Below are positions 1 to 5,731 of a stretch of 6,396 nt of DNA, in pieces. Within the stretch, counting starts at the first letter, position 1. Each line of letters starts with the position of its first letter. The DNA is taken from assembly GCA_041687475.1 (NCBI GenBank), contig JAWLBW010000278.1, forward strand, positions 1-6,396. The letters run 5' to 3'. Position numbers and translations under genes: made by a program. This stretch comes from JAWLBW01 sp041687475. GTDB taxonomy: Bacteria > J088 > JAWLBW01. Under the pieces are notes generated by a model. It saw only the letters and a program-made list of their open reading frames with translations. It had not been told where the DNA came from and did not search any database.

Positions 1-11
1 CTCAGTTGTAG

Positions 12-31
12 CCCAGGACGTAAGTCCTGGG
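12..31 (-). repeat. REP-like palindrome, leftmost copy, cut by the window edge
   Basis: This is a perfect 8-bp stem: CCCAGGAC at 12-19, loop GTAA at 20-23, GTCCTGGG at 24-31. Read on the minus strand with its flanks it matches the large hairpin of the unit at 233-278 at all but one position over about 23 nt, so it is a left-facing copy. In the complete copies a 12-13 nt spacer and a small 5-bp hairpin follow. Here only 11 nt of spacer remain before base 1, so the small hairpin should lie just outside the window. Confidence 0.75.
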
Positions 32-54
32 TATCAGAAAGGAAATAGAAATGA

Positions 55-99
55 ACCCCGAAGGGGTGACTTCTCTTTGCCCGGGGTGAAAACCCCGGG
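55..99 (-). repeat. REP-like two-hairpin unit, left-facing
   Basis: On the minus strand the unit starts with a perfect 8-bp stem (CCCGGGGT, loop TTTC, ACCCCGGG; 99 down to 80). A 12-nt spacer (79-68) follows, then a small hairpin ACCCC-TTC-GGGGT (67 down to 55). The same order, stem lengths, loop sizes and spacer length recur at 163-207 and, with one extra spacer base, at 233-278. The stem sequences differ between copies but remain paired, so the shape appears conserved rather than the sequence. On the plus strand the large loop reads GAAA, a GNRA tetraloop. Confidence 0.8.
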
Positions 100-162
100 T
101 TCTCCGTGCGACCGGCTGTAAGGAAAATGGTCAATCTCTGGGTCAGGAGACCGGCGAATTGG

Positions 163-207
163 CCCAGGGTTAACACCTTGGGAAATGATGAGCCACCCCT
201 CCGGGGT
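163..207 (+). repeat. REP-like two-hairpin unit, right-facing
   Basis: The large hairpin is CCCAGGGT (163-170), loop TAAC (171-174), ACCTTGGG (175-182), an 8-bp stem with a single G-U pair. After a 12-nt spacer (183-194, AAATGATGAGCC) comes the small hairpin ACCCC-TCC-GGGGT (195-207). It is the most diverged large stem of the four copies, while the small hairpin closely matches the copy at 55-67. Confidence 0.78.
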
Positions 208-232
208 TCCACCAACACCTTCGCCCACGTAA

Positions 233-278
233 CCCAGGACTTGCGTCCTGGGCTTAGCATAAGCCGGCCCTCCGGGCC
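233..278 (+). repeat. REP-like two-hairpin unit, right-facing, outer copy
   Basis: The large hairpin is CCCAGGAC (233-240), loop TTGC (241-244), GTCCTGGG (245-252), an 8-bp perfect stem. A 13-nt spacer (253-265) leads to the small hairpin GGCCC-TCC-GGGCC (266-278). Its large hairpin is the reverse complement of the copy at 12-31 apart from one loop base, so these two form the outer arms of a mirrored array. Confidence 0.8.
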
Positions 279-431
279 TCAGCACTTAACCCAGACAACC
301 AGTCATCGGAGTCGGCCCAAGGCATTGCAAAGAAATGTGATCAATGATCAGCCTTTCAGGGGGCACGGTCGGCAAGTAGGTTCACGGCCGGGGGTGAAAC
401 CGCCGTCCGACGTCCGCCGTGCAACCGTCCA
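279..431. other. Rest of the gene-free stretch 1-431
   Basis: Bases 1-431 carry no believable gene. Besides the four repeat units, this right-hand part holds TGATCA twice with one base between (338-350), a possible weak terminator at 379-401, and a 12-mer CCGTGCAACCGT (417-428) that recurs at 3298-3309. An open frame on the plus strand across this region (106-558) runs through the repeats and into rsgA antisense and shows no protein-like character. Confidence 0.6.
379..401 (-). terminator. Possible weak terminator hairpin after rsgA
   Basis: Read on the plus strand, GGTTCAC (379-385) can pair with GTGAAACC (394-401) leaving one bulged A and an 8-nt loop. It lies about 30 nt beyond the rsgA stop codon, where a terminator would be expected. 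No run of T follows on the minus strand, so an intrinsic terminator is uncertain. Confidence 0.25.
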
Positions 432-1496
432 TCACTTCTTCTTCGCCTTCTTCGCCCGCAGCGACCGGTTGAAGCGGGTGCGTCGACCTTCCTGCTTCCA
501 CTCGCGTTCCTGCTGCTTCTTCTCGAGGGCTTCGAGCTCGTCCTGCAGCTTGAGATAGCTTTCGTATCTTCCCTTGGATATCGCTTGGGATTTCAGCGCT
601 TCGAGCACTGCGCAGCCTGGTTCGGTCTTGTGACGGCAGTCGCGAAAGCGGCAATTCTCGGCAATGGCGTCGATGTCTTCGAAGCTTTCCTGAATGCCCT
701 GGGTGCCCTCCCACAGCGCCACTTCACTCATGCCCGGGGTATCCATGATGAGGCCGCCCTGGGGAAGAACGATGAGCTCGCGGTGGGTGGTGGTGTGACG
801 GCCTTTGTCGTCGTATTCGCGAATCTCGCGTACCGCCTGGCGGTCTTCGCCGATGAGGCGGTTGATGAGGGTCGATTTGCCCACGCCCGACGAACCGACC
901 ACCGCCACCGTTCGGTTTTCGCCCAGATAGGGGCGAAGTTGTTCGAGGCCCTCGTCGCGCGCGCTGCTGATGGCGTGAATGGGGGCATCGCCCACAACGC
1001 CGCGCACTTCTTCGAGGTAAGCCGTGAGGTCTTCGGCCAGGTCGGCCTTCGACAATACGATGACCGGCTGTGCGCCGCTTTCGCGGGCGAGAAGCAGGAA
1101 GCGCTCGGTGCGGCGCGGATTGAATTCGCGATTCAGGGAGCTGACGATGAACAGGGTTTCGACATTGGCGGCGATAATCTGTTCCTTCGTTTCCTCGCCG
1201 GCGACCTTGCGCGAAAATCGCGTCTGGCGAGGCAGTACGGTCACGACCGTGCTCTGCTCGCTCTCGGGGCGAATAATGGCAGCCACCCAATCGCCCACGG
1301 CGGGGTATTCGCCCGGGTCACGTACGGTATGCCGGAACTTGCCGGCCATGTGCGCCAGTCGTTCACCCTGTTCGGTGTACAGCGTGTAGAGCCCGGGGTG
1401 TTGAATGGCCACGCGGGCGGGCTCAAGCCCCTGCTCGCGCAAGGGGGCGAAGTGTTCGTCGAAGAAGGAGTTCCAGCCCAGTTGGTTCAGGCGCAT
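432..1496 (-). CDS. rsgA: Ribosome small-subunit-dependent GTPase RsgA
   Basis: This gene encodes a 354-residue circularly permuted GTPase that binds the 30S subunit late in its maturation in the cytoplasm and releases assembly factors on GTP hydrolysis. The permuted motif order typical of the family is visible: G4 as LSKAD (148-152), then the P-loop GSSGVGKST (201-209), the G2 region GRHTTTHRE (232-240) and G3 DTPG (252-255). The C-terminal zinc-binding site is complete: Cys282, Cys287, His289 and Cys295. An N-terminal OB-fold domain occupies roughly residues 25-95. The protein ends in a charged, predicted helical tail, very lysine-rich at the end, that could contact rRNA. Length is normal for the family. 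The ATG start is 11 nt downstream of the stop of the preceding gene, indicating an operon; no strong Shine-Dalgarno sequence is visible, so translation may be coupled. Confidence 0.97.
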   Translation of the reverse strand: MRLNQLGWNSFFDEHFAPLREQGLEPARVAIQHPGLYTLYTEQGERLAHMAGKFRHTVRDPGEYPAVGDWVAAIIRPESEQSTVVTVLPRQTRFSRKVAGEETKEQIIAANVETLFIVSSLNREFNPRRTERFLLLARESGAQPVIVLSKADLAEDLTAYLEEVRGVVGDAPIHAISSARDEGLEQLRPYLGENRTVAVVGSSGVGKSTLINRLIGEDRQAVREIREYDDKGRHTTTHRELIVLPQGGLIMDTPGMSEVALWEGTQGIQESFEDIDAIAENCRFRDCRHKTEPGCAVLEALKSQAISKGRYESYLKLQDELEALEKKQQEREWKQEGRRTRFNRSLRAKKAKKK

Positions 1497-1507
1497 GTAA
1501 TGCAGAC

Positions 1508-2062
1508 TCAGCTGCCCCAGGTAACGGGACGCAGGCGCTCGAGAATGAAGAAGTTCGAGGGTACGCGCACCGGACCGAAAGCCAGGTAGGCCTTGCCGAT
1601 CAGCAGATCGGGGTTCGACGCGTCGGGCTGCACGACATAGTCGCGCAATACGCGTTCCACACGGTAAAACGGATTGCGCGTGCTCGCACCGTAGTTGAGC
1701 AGCAGGGCGTTGGGGTAAAGATTGTCGCGTTCGTCGGCGCGCACCGGATAGACGTGATAGAAGCCGAACCGCTTCGGCGCATCGGCGCTGGGTTTGTGCA
1801 GCCAGGGACCGTCGATGCCGTTCTGGCGAACGGGCACATTGTAGCCTTCGACCAGGCTGTCGTTACCTTCGAGGAAGAAGCCCTTGATGAACTTCTGAAT
1901 GCCGAGCAACCGGGCGAAGAACGGCGTGTTGTATCCGCGCCACTCGAAGCCGACGAGGCTTTCGGGCTTCGGCTGTACGGCCGCGCGAAAGACGCTTTCC
2001 AACTCGCCGTTGGGCATGCGGGTCAGTTCACGGTAACGGGTCGACGGTTGTTCGAGCAGCAT
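1508..2062 (-). CDS. Unrecognised 184-residue protein upstream of rsgA
   Basis: I do not recognise this protein with confidence. It has no signal peptide, no membrane segment and no cysteine, so it is probably cytoplasmic. Striking segments are LVGFEWRGYNTP (36-47), GIQKFIKGF (54-62), GPWLHKP (85-91), RFGFYHVYPV (98-107), NALLLNYG (118-125) and a C-terminal stretch GKAYLAFGP...FFILERL (156-177). The pattern, an N-terminal G-x-x-W-x-G and a C-terminal F-x-L-E-R, recalls small beta-barrel proteins annotated as GXWXG/DUF4334, but that is a weak impression by eye. I prefer ATG at 2062 over the in-frame TTG at 2083 because GGAG lies 10 nt upstream and the predicted transcription start near 2095 would leave the TTG almost no leader. 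The stop lies 11 nt before rsgA, so the two genes are probably co-transcribed. Confidence 0.8.
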   Translation of the reverse strand: MLLEQPSTRYRELTRMPNGELESVFRAAVQPKPESLVGFEWRGYNTPFFARLLGIQKFIKGFFLEGNDSLVEGYNVPVRQNGIDGPWLHKPSADAPKRFGFYHVYPVRADERDNLYPNALLLNYGASTRNPFYRVERVLRDYVVQPDASNPDLLIGKAYLAFGPVRVPSNFFILERLRPVTWGS

Positions 2063-2101
2063 GGAAGTGGGGCTCCGGGTCAAAAAATCTCAGTTTGCCA
2101 T

Positions 2102-2130
2102 ATTATACCCGAGTGCCTTGCCGAGGGGAA
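2102..2130 (-). promoter_or_regulatory. Promoter of the 184-residue gene and rsgA
   Basis: On the minus strand a perfect -10 hexamer TATAAT covers 2107-2102. The hexamer 17 nt upstream is TTCCCC (2130-2125), a poor -35 match, so an activator may be needed or the promoter may be weak. Transcription would begin near 2095, giving a leader of about 33 nt to the ATG at 2062. The 13-bp palindrome at 2135-2147 sits directly upstream of the -35 position. Confidence 0.5.
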
Positions 2131-2134
2131 TGGT

Positions 2135-2147
2135 CCGTGCAGCACGG
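2135..2147. promoter_or_regulatory. 13-bp perfect palindrome, candidate operator
   Basis: CCGTGC-A-GCACGG is a perfect 6+6 inverted repeat around one central base. It lies just upstream of the minus-strand promoter in the divergent intergenic region. The same palindrome with a central T occurs at 5676-5688, directly after the hemF stop. Protein binding is an inference. Confidence 0.35.
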
Positions 2148-2182
2148 GTGAGGGGGATACACCCTTGGCCACTACTCAAGGG
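2146..2182. other. Two overlapping, mutually exclusive inverted repeats
   Basis: GGGTG (2146-2150) can pair with CACCC (2160-2164), and CCCTTG (2162-2167) can pair with CAAGGG (2177-2182). Both have 9-nt loops and share the CCC at 2162-2164, so only one could form at a time. The site lies upstream of both predicted divergent promoters, so it would usually not be transcribed. I see no known riboswitch consensus. The rest of the 334-nt gene-free stretch 2063-2396 holds only the promoters and palindrome listed separately. Confidence 0.3.
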
Positions 2183-2268
2183 CAGGCTCCAGCGGTGAGA
2201 AGTAGAGGCGAGCCGATGAAGGTTCCTGCGTGGTCCGTCGCCTAGTCGCGCGCCCACTCGCATCGCGC

Positions 2269-2298
2269 TTGCTCGACGTAACCGCAATACGGTATAAC
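2269..2298 (+). promoter_or_regulatory. Possible sigma70-type promoter of the lipoprotein gene
   Basis: TTGCTC (2269-2274) and TATAAC (2293-2298) are separated by 18 nt and resemble -35 and -10 hexamers. Transcription would start near 2305 and leave a leader of about 90 nt. A small inverted repeat ACCG-CAATA-CGGT (2281-2293) lies between the two boxes and could be an operator. Confidence 0.35.
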
Positions 2299-2396
2299 CT
2301 CGCAAGTGATTATTGCTTTCTGATAGCGCAGGGCCTTGCGTCGTTCGCCTGGTGTTTGTGAATCTTTGCGAGTTTTTCGGGAAAGAGGAAGTTTAC

Positions 2397-3215
2397 ATGC
2401 AGCTTTCACGTTCACTGCCGCTGATGGTACTTGCCGCGAGCTTCGTTGCCTGCACGGGCTCGGCGTTGGATTCACTCGAGGGCGTTTACGCATCTTCAGG
2501 CGATGACCCGCTCAAGCACGGGCCCATTTCGGTGCGCCGGGCGAGCGATGACCCCGATGCCATGTGTGTTGCATTCGATGGCATGGTGTATAAGGTTCGA
2601 ATCGAAGAAGACGATGGTACGCAAGTACGAGGGCCCCTGGAGATCGACGGCGAACCAGCCGAAATAGAGGGCGTTCCCCTCGAGCTTTCCGTGACGAAGG
2701 GCGCAGCAGGTATCCGTATCACCGGCATCATTGAAATAGGTCGCCAACTGGGAGAGGTGTTGCCGACCACTGCCTATTCCCAGATGTTAGGCGTACGCTA
2801 CGATCTTGCCACCACCGGCGAAACCGACCCGGCGTGCGATTGGCTCTGGCCGCAGGTCGAGTCGATCGAGCAGCAGTCTGCCGAGTGCTGGGTGTCCGGA
2901 GGTACGCGAGTCTGTGGTTCACAGTTCTGGTTCGCGCCGGTGCGCGTGACCGGCCCCGCCGAGCCTGATGCCTTTCGGGCGAGCGCACGCCTGAACAGAC
3001 TTTATGAGCTCAAGGAGCTGACAATCATGGCCGAGTTCGAGGGAGCGCGTTTCGAACCCGGAGCCGTGTTTCCAGGAACGGTAACGTATGTGGCCGCAAC
3101 GGCCACAAATACATGCCGCCGGCTGGCTGCCGGTACGATGACGGTAACCCGGGCGCTTCACAACCGGGAGGCCTGCGCGCACGCGCCCATGGGGCTATCG
3201 TACCGCGAATGGTGA
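2397..3215 (+). CDS. Predicted lipoprotein of unknown function, six cysteines in the mature part
   Basis: This gene encodes 272 residues. The start is ATG 2397, preceded by GAGGAA (2385-2390) at 6 nt spacing; an in-frame TTG at 2313 would add 28 residues ahead of the signal peptide and is unlikely. The N-terminus is a type II signal peptide: basic Arg5, a hydrophobic core (residues 7-17) and the cleavage site FVA-C19. Phe at -3 is slightly atypical. Thr20 follows the lipid cysteine, so there is no aspartate inner-membrane retention signal. The mature part has six further cysteines (57, 147, 164, 173, 240, 260), which could form disulfides in the periplasm. The acidic, beta-prone composition suggests an extracytoplasmic beta-rich domain. 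I recognise no family. The gene is divergent from the rsgA operon and converges on the metallo-beta-lactamase-fold gene. The last 45 codons are hairpin-rich and less protein-like. Confidence 0.8.
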   Translation: MQLSRSLPLMVLAASFVACTGSALDSLEGVYASSGDDPLKHGPISVRRASDDPDAMCVAFDGMVYKVRIEEDDGTQVRGPLEIDGEPAEIEGVPLELSVTKGAAGIRITGIIEIGRQLGEVLPTTAYSQMLGVRYDLATTGETDPACDWLWPQVESIEQQSAECWVSGGTRVCGSQFWFAPVRVTGPAEPDAFRASARLNRLYELKELTIMAEFEGARFEPGAVFPGTVTYVAATATNTCRRLAAGTMTVTRALHNREACAHAPMGLSYREW

Positions 3216-3270
3216 GTGGGTTGCGTTGGAGCTCTGAACGTTCGAAAAGCAGTACGCCTTTCACCTGTCT

Positions 3271-3283
3271 CGTCTTGCAGACG
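3271..3283. terminator. Small hairpin between convergent genes
   Basis: CGTCT-TGC-AGACG is a perfect 5-bp stem with a 3-nt loop in the 79-nt gap between two convergent stop codons. It could slow transcription from either side, but neither strand has the T-run of an intrinsic terminator. Confidence 0.25.
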
Positions 3284-3294
3284 CGCCGCGCGCC

Positions 3295-4500
3295 CTACCG
3301 TGCAACCGTGGCAGCGGGCGCCGGCCAGTAACGGCGCAGCCAATCGGGATCGATGGCCGACGACCAGACGGGCGACTCTTCGGCGGTCTGCCACTCGCCG
3401 TTCGGCCACCATTGGGCACCGGGAATCGGCAACCCGGCGCCTATCAGCTCGCCGGGGCGCGGTTGGGCAATGAGGTCGCCGTCGCGTTGCGCAATGACGC
3501 GAAGGCGCTCGGCCGGTTCCGTCCACGTGTGCATGGCGAGGTTGAAGAGGCCCCAGTGAATGGGCACCATGATTTTTCCCCGCAGCGCCCGATGCGCGAC
3601 CACTGCCTGCTCGGGGCCCATGTGCATGTCGGCCCAGCGCTGGTTGTAGGCGCCCGTTTCGAGCATGGTGATGTCGAAGGGGCCGAGGCGCTCGCCGATT
3701 TCGGCAAACTCAGGCGTGAGCCCGGTGTCGCCGCTGAAGAAGGCTCGGCGCCGTTCACCGACCAGACTCCACGAAGTCCACAGCGTGTGATTGCGATCGC
3801 CCATGCTTCGTCCCGAAAAGTGGCGCGAAGGGGTGCTGACGATGCGCAGCGTGCCCAGCGTGGCTTCTTCCCACCAGTCCATTTCGTGAATGCGTTCCGG
3901 TGCGACGCCCCAGTATTCGAGGTGCGCGCCCACGCCGAGCGGCACGTAGAAGTCGACCTTATCCTTGAGGGCCTTGATGGTGGCCGTGTCGAGATGATCG
4001 TAGTGGTCGTGGGAAATCAGCACCGCGTCGAGCGGGGGCAAATCTTCCAAGGGAATGAGCGGCGGCGTGAAGCGCTTCGGCCCGACGAACTGCACCGGCG
4101 AGGCTCGCTTCGACCAGATGGGATCGGTCAGAATGCGTTTCCCCTCGATTTCGATGAGCATGGTCGAATGGCCGAGCCAACGTACGGTGAGGTCGGTCGA
4201 GGGCGCCCCGAACGCCACTCTCGATAGATCGATAACGGGAAGGGCTTCTGTCGGCGACAGCAACGAATCGCGTTCGGCGAAACTCTTGACCATGCGCAGG
4301 GCGTCGACGAAGTTGCGCTTCTTCTTCCGCTTTCTTTCCTGGGGAAGGGCGTTTACGAAGACTTCGTCCTTGTATTGCGGCGAAGCCTGCATGCGGGCAA
4401 GACGATCGCCCTGCGCCGAGGTACCCAGGGTACTGCACGAGGTCAGCGGAAAAAGGATGGCCAGAAGGAGCAGGAGGACGTAAGGAAACGGCTTCGTCAT
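3295..4500 (-). CDS. Lipoprotein MBL-fold hydrolase, NAPE-phospholipase D-like
   Basis: This gene encodes 401 residues of the metallo-beta-lactamase fold, in the branch (Lactamase_B_2 type) that includes N-acylphosphatidylethanolamine-hydrolysing phospholipase D and bacterial RomA-like proteins. The expected metal ligands are all visible: H164, H166, D168 and H169 in HDHYDH, H227 in SRHFSG, D258 in SGDTG and H315 in PIHWG. The family-typical MHMGPEQAV lies at 292-300. An N-terminal lipoprotein signal runs to the lipobox LTS-C22, followed by Ser23, so the enzyme should be membrane-anchored outside the cytoplasm, probably acting on lipids; the substrate is an inference. A very basic patch (residues 56-62) could bind acidic phospholipid head groups. 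I chose ATG 4500 because it begins the signal peptide; the frame is open further upstream to 4701 without protein character. No strong Shine-Dalgarno sequence is visible. The gene is divergent from hemF across 257 nt. Confidence 0.92.
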   Translation of the reverse strand: MTKPFPYVLLLLLAILFPLTSCSTLGTSAQGDRLARMQASPQYKDEVFVNALPQERKRKKKRNFVDALRMVKSFAERDSLLSPTEALPVIDLSRVAFGAPSTDLTVRWLGHSTMLIEIEGKRILTDPIWSKRASPVQFVGPKRFTPPLIPLEDLPPLDAVLISHDHYDHLDTATIKALKDKVDFYVPLGVGAHLEYWGVAPERIHEMDWWEEATLGTLRIVSTPSRHFSGRSMGDRNHTLWTSWSLVGERRRAFFSGDTGLTPEFAEIGERLGPFDITMLETGAYNQRWADMHMGPEQAVVAHRALRGKIMVPIHWGLFNLAMHTWTEPAERLRVIAQRDGDLIAQPRPGELIGAGLPIPGAQWWPNGEWQTAEESPVWSSAIDPDWLRRYWPAPAATVAR

Positions 4501-4645
4501 GATGGCTTGAGTTGAAGTTGCACCATTCAAGATACCGCATCGGGACGGCGGGTGAAGGTTGATCGGACCGCCGACGGCTTGATATCGCCTACCTTCGGAG
4601 TGTGGGTACCTGCGAGTGGAAGATTCTGCGCAAGCTCTCCCCATC

Positions 4646-4688
4646 GCCGATTCGAGGTGCAACCTGCTTGCCGGTTCGGCGTGCAACC
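4646..4688 (+). repeat. Imperfect 19-bp direct repeat, 24-bp period, upstream of hemF
   Basis: The two copies are at 4646-4664 and 4670-4688 and match at 16 of 19 positions; both end in GTGCAACC. They lie about 70-110 bp before the hemF start, within the region divergent from the hydrolase gene. They could be tandem sites for a regulator or a small remnant duplication. Confidence 0.4.
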
Positions 4689-4747
4689 GTACAACCCGCA
4701 TGGCACACTGAAGCCTTTGCCATTATCCCTACCGCCACGCCCATGCC

Positions 4748-4751
4748 GAGG
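4748..4751 (+). promoter_or_regulatory. hemF: Shine-Dalgarno site deciding the hemF start
   Basis: GAGG lies 6 nt before ATG 4758. The alternative ATG at 4743 has no such site upstream, and the GTG at 4602 would add 52 residues that no HemF has. The site therefore supports 4758. Confidence 0.6.
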
Positions 4752-4757
4752 TTCGTC

Positions 4758-5675
4758 ATGAATGAAATGCGCGCAAAGATGGAAAAGCTGGTTCGCGAAA
4801 CCCAGGATCAAATCTGCGAGGCCATAGCACGGGTCGACGGTAATTCTTTTCGTGAAGATGCGTGGGAACGGGAAGGCGGCGGCGGGGGCCGAAGCCGCGT
4901 GCTGCAGGATGGAAATGTCTTCGAAAAGGCCGGCGTGAACGTGTCGGTGGTGTATGGCAAGCTGTCGCCCGAGGCGGCGAAGAGCATGGGGGGCGGAACC
5001 CACCTGACCGACGAAGTCGACCTGTCGTTCTACGCGACGGGCGTGAGCCTGGTCATTCACCCGAATAACCCCATGGCGCCCACGGCGCACGCGAACTATC
5101 GCCTGTTCGTGCGCGGCGACGGCAGCAAGCCGGGTTCGTGGTGGTTCGGCGGCGGCGCGGATCTTACGCCGAGCTATCTGTTCGACGAAGACGCGAGCCA
5201 TTTTCACCGCGTGCACAAGGACGCCTGCGACCGGCATGACCCCACGTACTACCCCCGCTTCAAGAAGTGGTGCGATGAATACTTTCTGATCGCGCACCGG
5301 GGCGAGACACGGGGCGTCGGGGGCATCTTCTTCGACAATCAGCACGACAAACCGGCCGAAGACATCTTTGCTTTCGTGGCTGACTGCGCGGGGGCCTTCG
5401 TGCCCGCCTATGTTCCGCTGGTCGAACGACGGAAGGACATGCCCTTCAACGACGACCACAAGCGCTGGCAGCAATTGCGTCGCGGTCGCTACGTCGAGTT
5501 CAACCTGGTGTACGATCGAGGCACGATCTTCGGCCTGCGAACGGGGGGACGCATCGAGAGCATACTCATGTCGCTTCCGCTGACCGCCCGTTGGGAATAC
5601 GACCAACACCCCGAATCCGGAAGCGAAGAAGACCGGCTGACACAGGTGCTGCGGCAGCCGCGCGAGTGGGTGTGA
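4758..5675 (+). CDS. hemF: Oxygen-dependent coproporphyrinogen III oxidase HemF
   Basis: HemF oxidatively decarboxylates two propionate side chains of coproporphyrinogen III to give protoporphyrinogen IX, using O2 and no metal or radical SAM chemistry, in the cytoplasm. The 305-residue product is close to the roughly 300-residue bacterial enzymes. Conserved blocks appear in order: EGGGGGRSRVL (39-49), the segment HPNNPMAPTAHANYR (101-115), WWFGGGADLTPSYLF (128-142), YPRFKKWCDEYF (165-176), RGVGGIFFDN (185-194) and the C-terminal RGRYVEFNLVYDRGT...GLRTGGRIESILMSLP (242-274). No key block is missing or disrupted. The gene stands alone, divergent from the lipoprotein hydrolase and with no other haem gene in view. 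The leader has no clear sigma70 promoter; the direct repeat at 4646-4688 may be regulatory. It implies that the organism makes haem in the presence of oxygen. Confidence 0.98.
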   Translation: MNEMRAKMEKLVRETQDQICEAIARVDGNSFREDAWEREGGGGGRSRVLQDGNVFEKAGVNVSVVYGKLSPEAAKSMGGGTHLTDEVDLSFYATGVSLVIHPNNPMAPTAHANYRLFVRGDGSKPGSWWFGGGADLTPSYLFDEDASHFHRVHKDACDRHDPTYYPRFKKWCDEYFLIAHRGETRGVGGIFFDNQHDKPAEDIFAFVADCAGAFVPAYVPLVERRKDMPFNDDHKRWQQLRRGRYVEFNLVYDRGTIFGLRTGGRIESILMSLPLTARWEYDQHPESGSEEDRLTQVLRQPREWV

Positions 5676-5688
5676 CCGTGCTGCACGG
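5676..5688. promoter_or_regulatory. 13-bp palindrome immediately after the hemF stop
   Basis: CCGTGC-T-GCACGG begins at the base after the hemF TGA and is the exact reverse complement of the palindrome at 2135-2147. As RNA it would form a tight short hairpin and might contribute to termination. A T-rich stretch (5702-5718) follows only after a gap, so a classical terminator is doubtful. Confidence 0.35.
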
Positions 5689-5714
5689 CTGCATCCGAGG
5701 CTTCCCCTTGTTTG

Positions 5715-5731
5715 CTTTCATATTATGAAAG
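5715..5731. promoter_or_regulatory. AT-rich 17-bp palindrome, candidate operator
   Basis: CTTTCATA-T-TATGAAAG is a perfect 8+8 inverted repeat around one base, standing out as AT-rich in GC-rich surroundings. It contains TATTAT (5721-5726), which could serve as a -10 box, though no good -35 is spaced for it. It lies about 190 bp before the FMN reductase start. Confidence 0.35.

Noticed and set aside
1..278. CRISPR array
   Set aside because: The repeats are short palindromic hairpins in both orientations with no constant direct repeat or uniform spacers, and no cas gene is present.
585..1589. 334-codon open frame on the plus strand opposite rsgA
   Set aside because: It is a GC-driven antisense shadow; rsgA on the other strand has all its motifs, and this frame has no recognisable domain.
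2146..2260. Riboswitch upstream of the lipoprotein gene
   Set aside because: I compared by eye with the cobalamin, TPP and glycine consensus and found no match; the region also lies upstream of the predicted promoter.
2090..2305. Small minus-strand gene in the divergent intergenic region
   Set aside because: The frame overlaps both predicted promoters, has no good ribosome-binding site and shows no domain.
3412..4227. 271-codon open frame on the plus strand opposite the hydrolase gene
   Set aside because: It is an antisense shadow of a gene with a full set of metal ligands.
4701..4720. Possible sigma54 promoter before hemF (TGGCAC followed by TTGC)
   Set aside because: The GG and GC elements start 17 bp apart, whereas sigma54 promoters need 12, so the spacing is wrong.
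4527..5609. 360-codon open frame on the minus strand opposite hemF
   Set aside because: It is antisense to a complete hemF and runs on through the intergenic repeat; nothing protein-like is seen.
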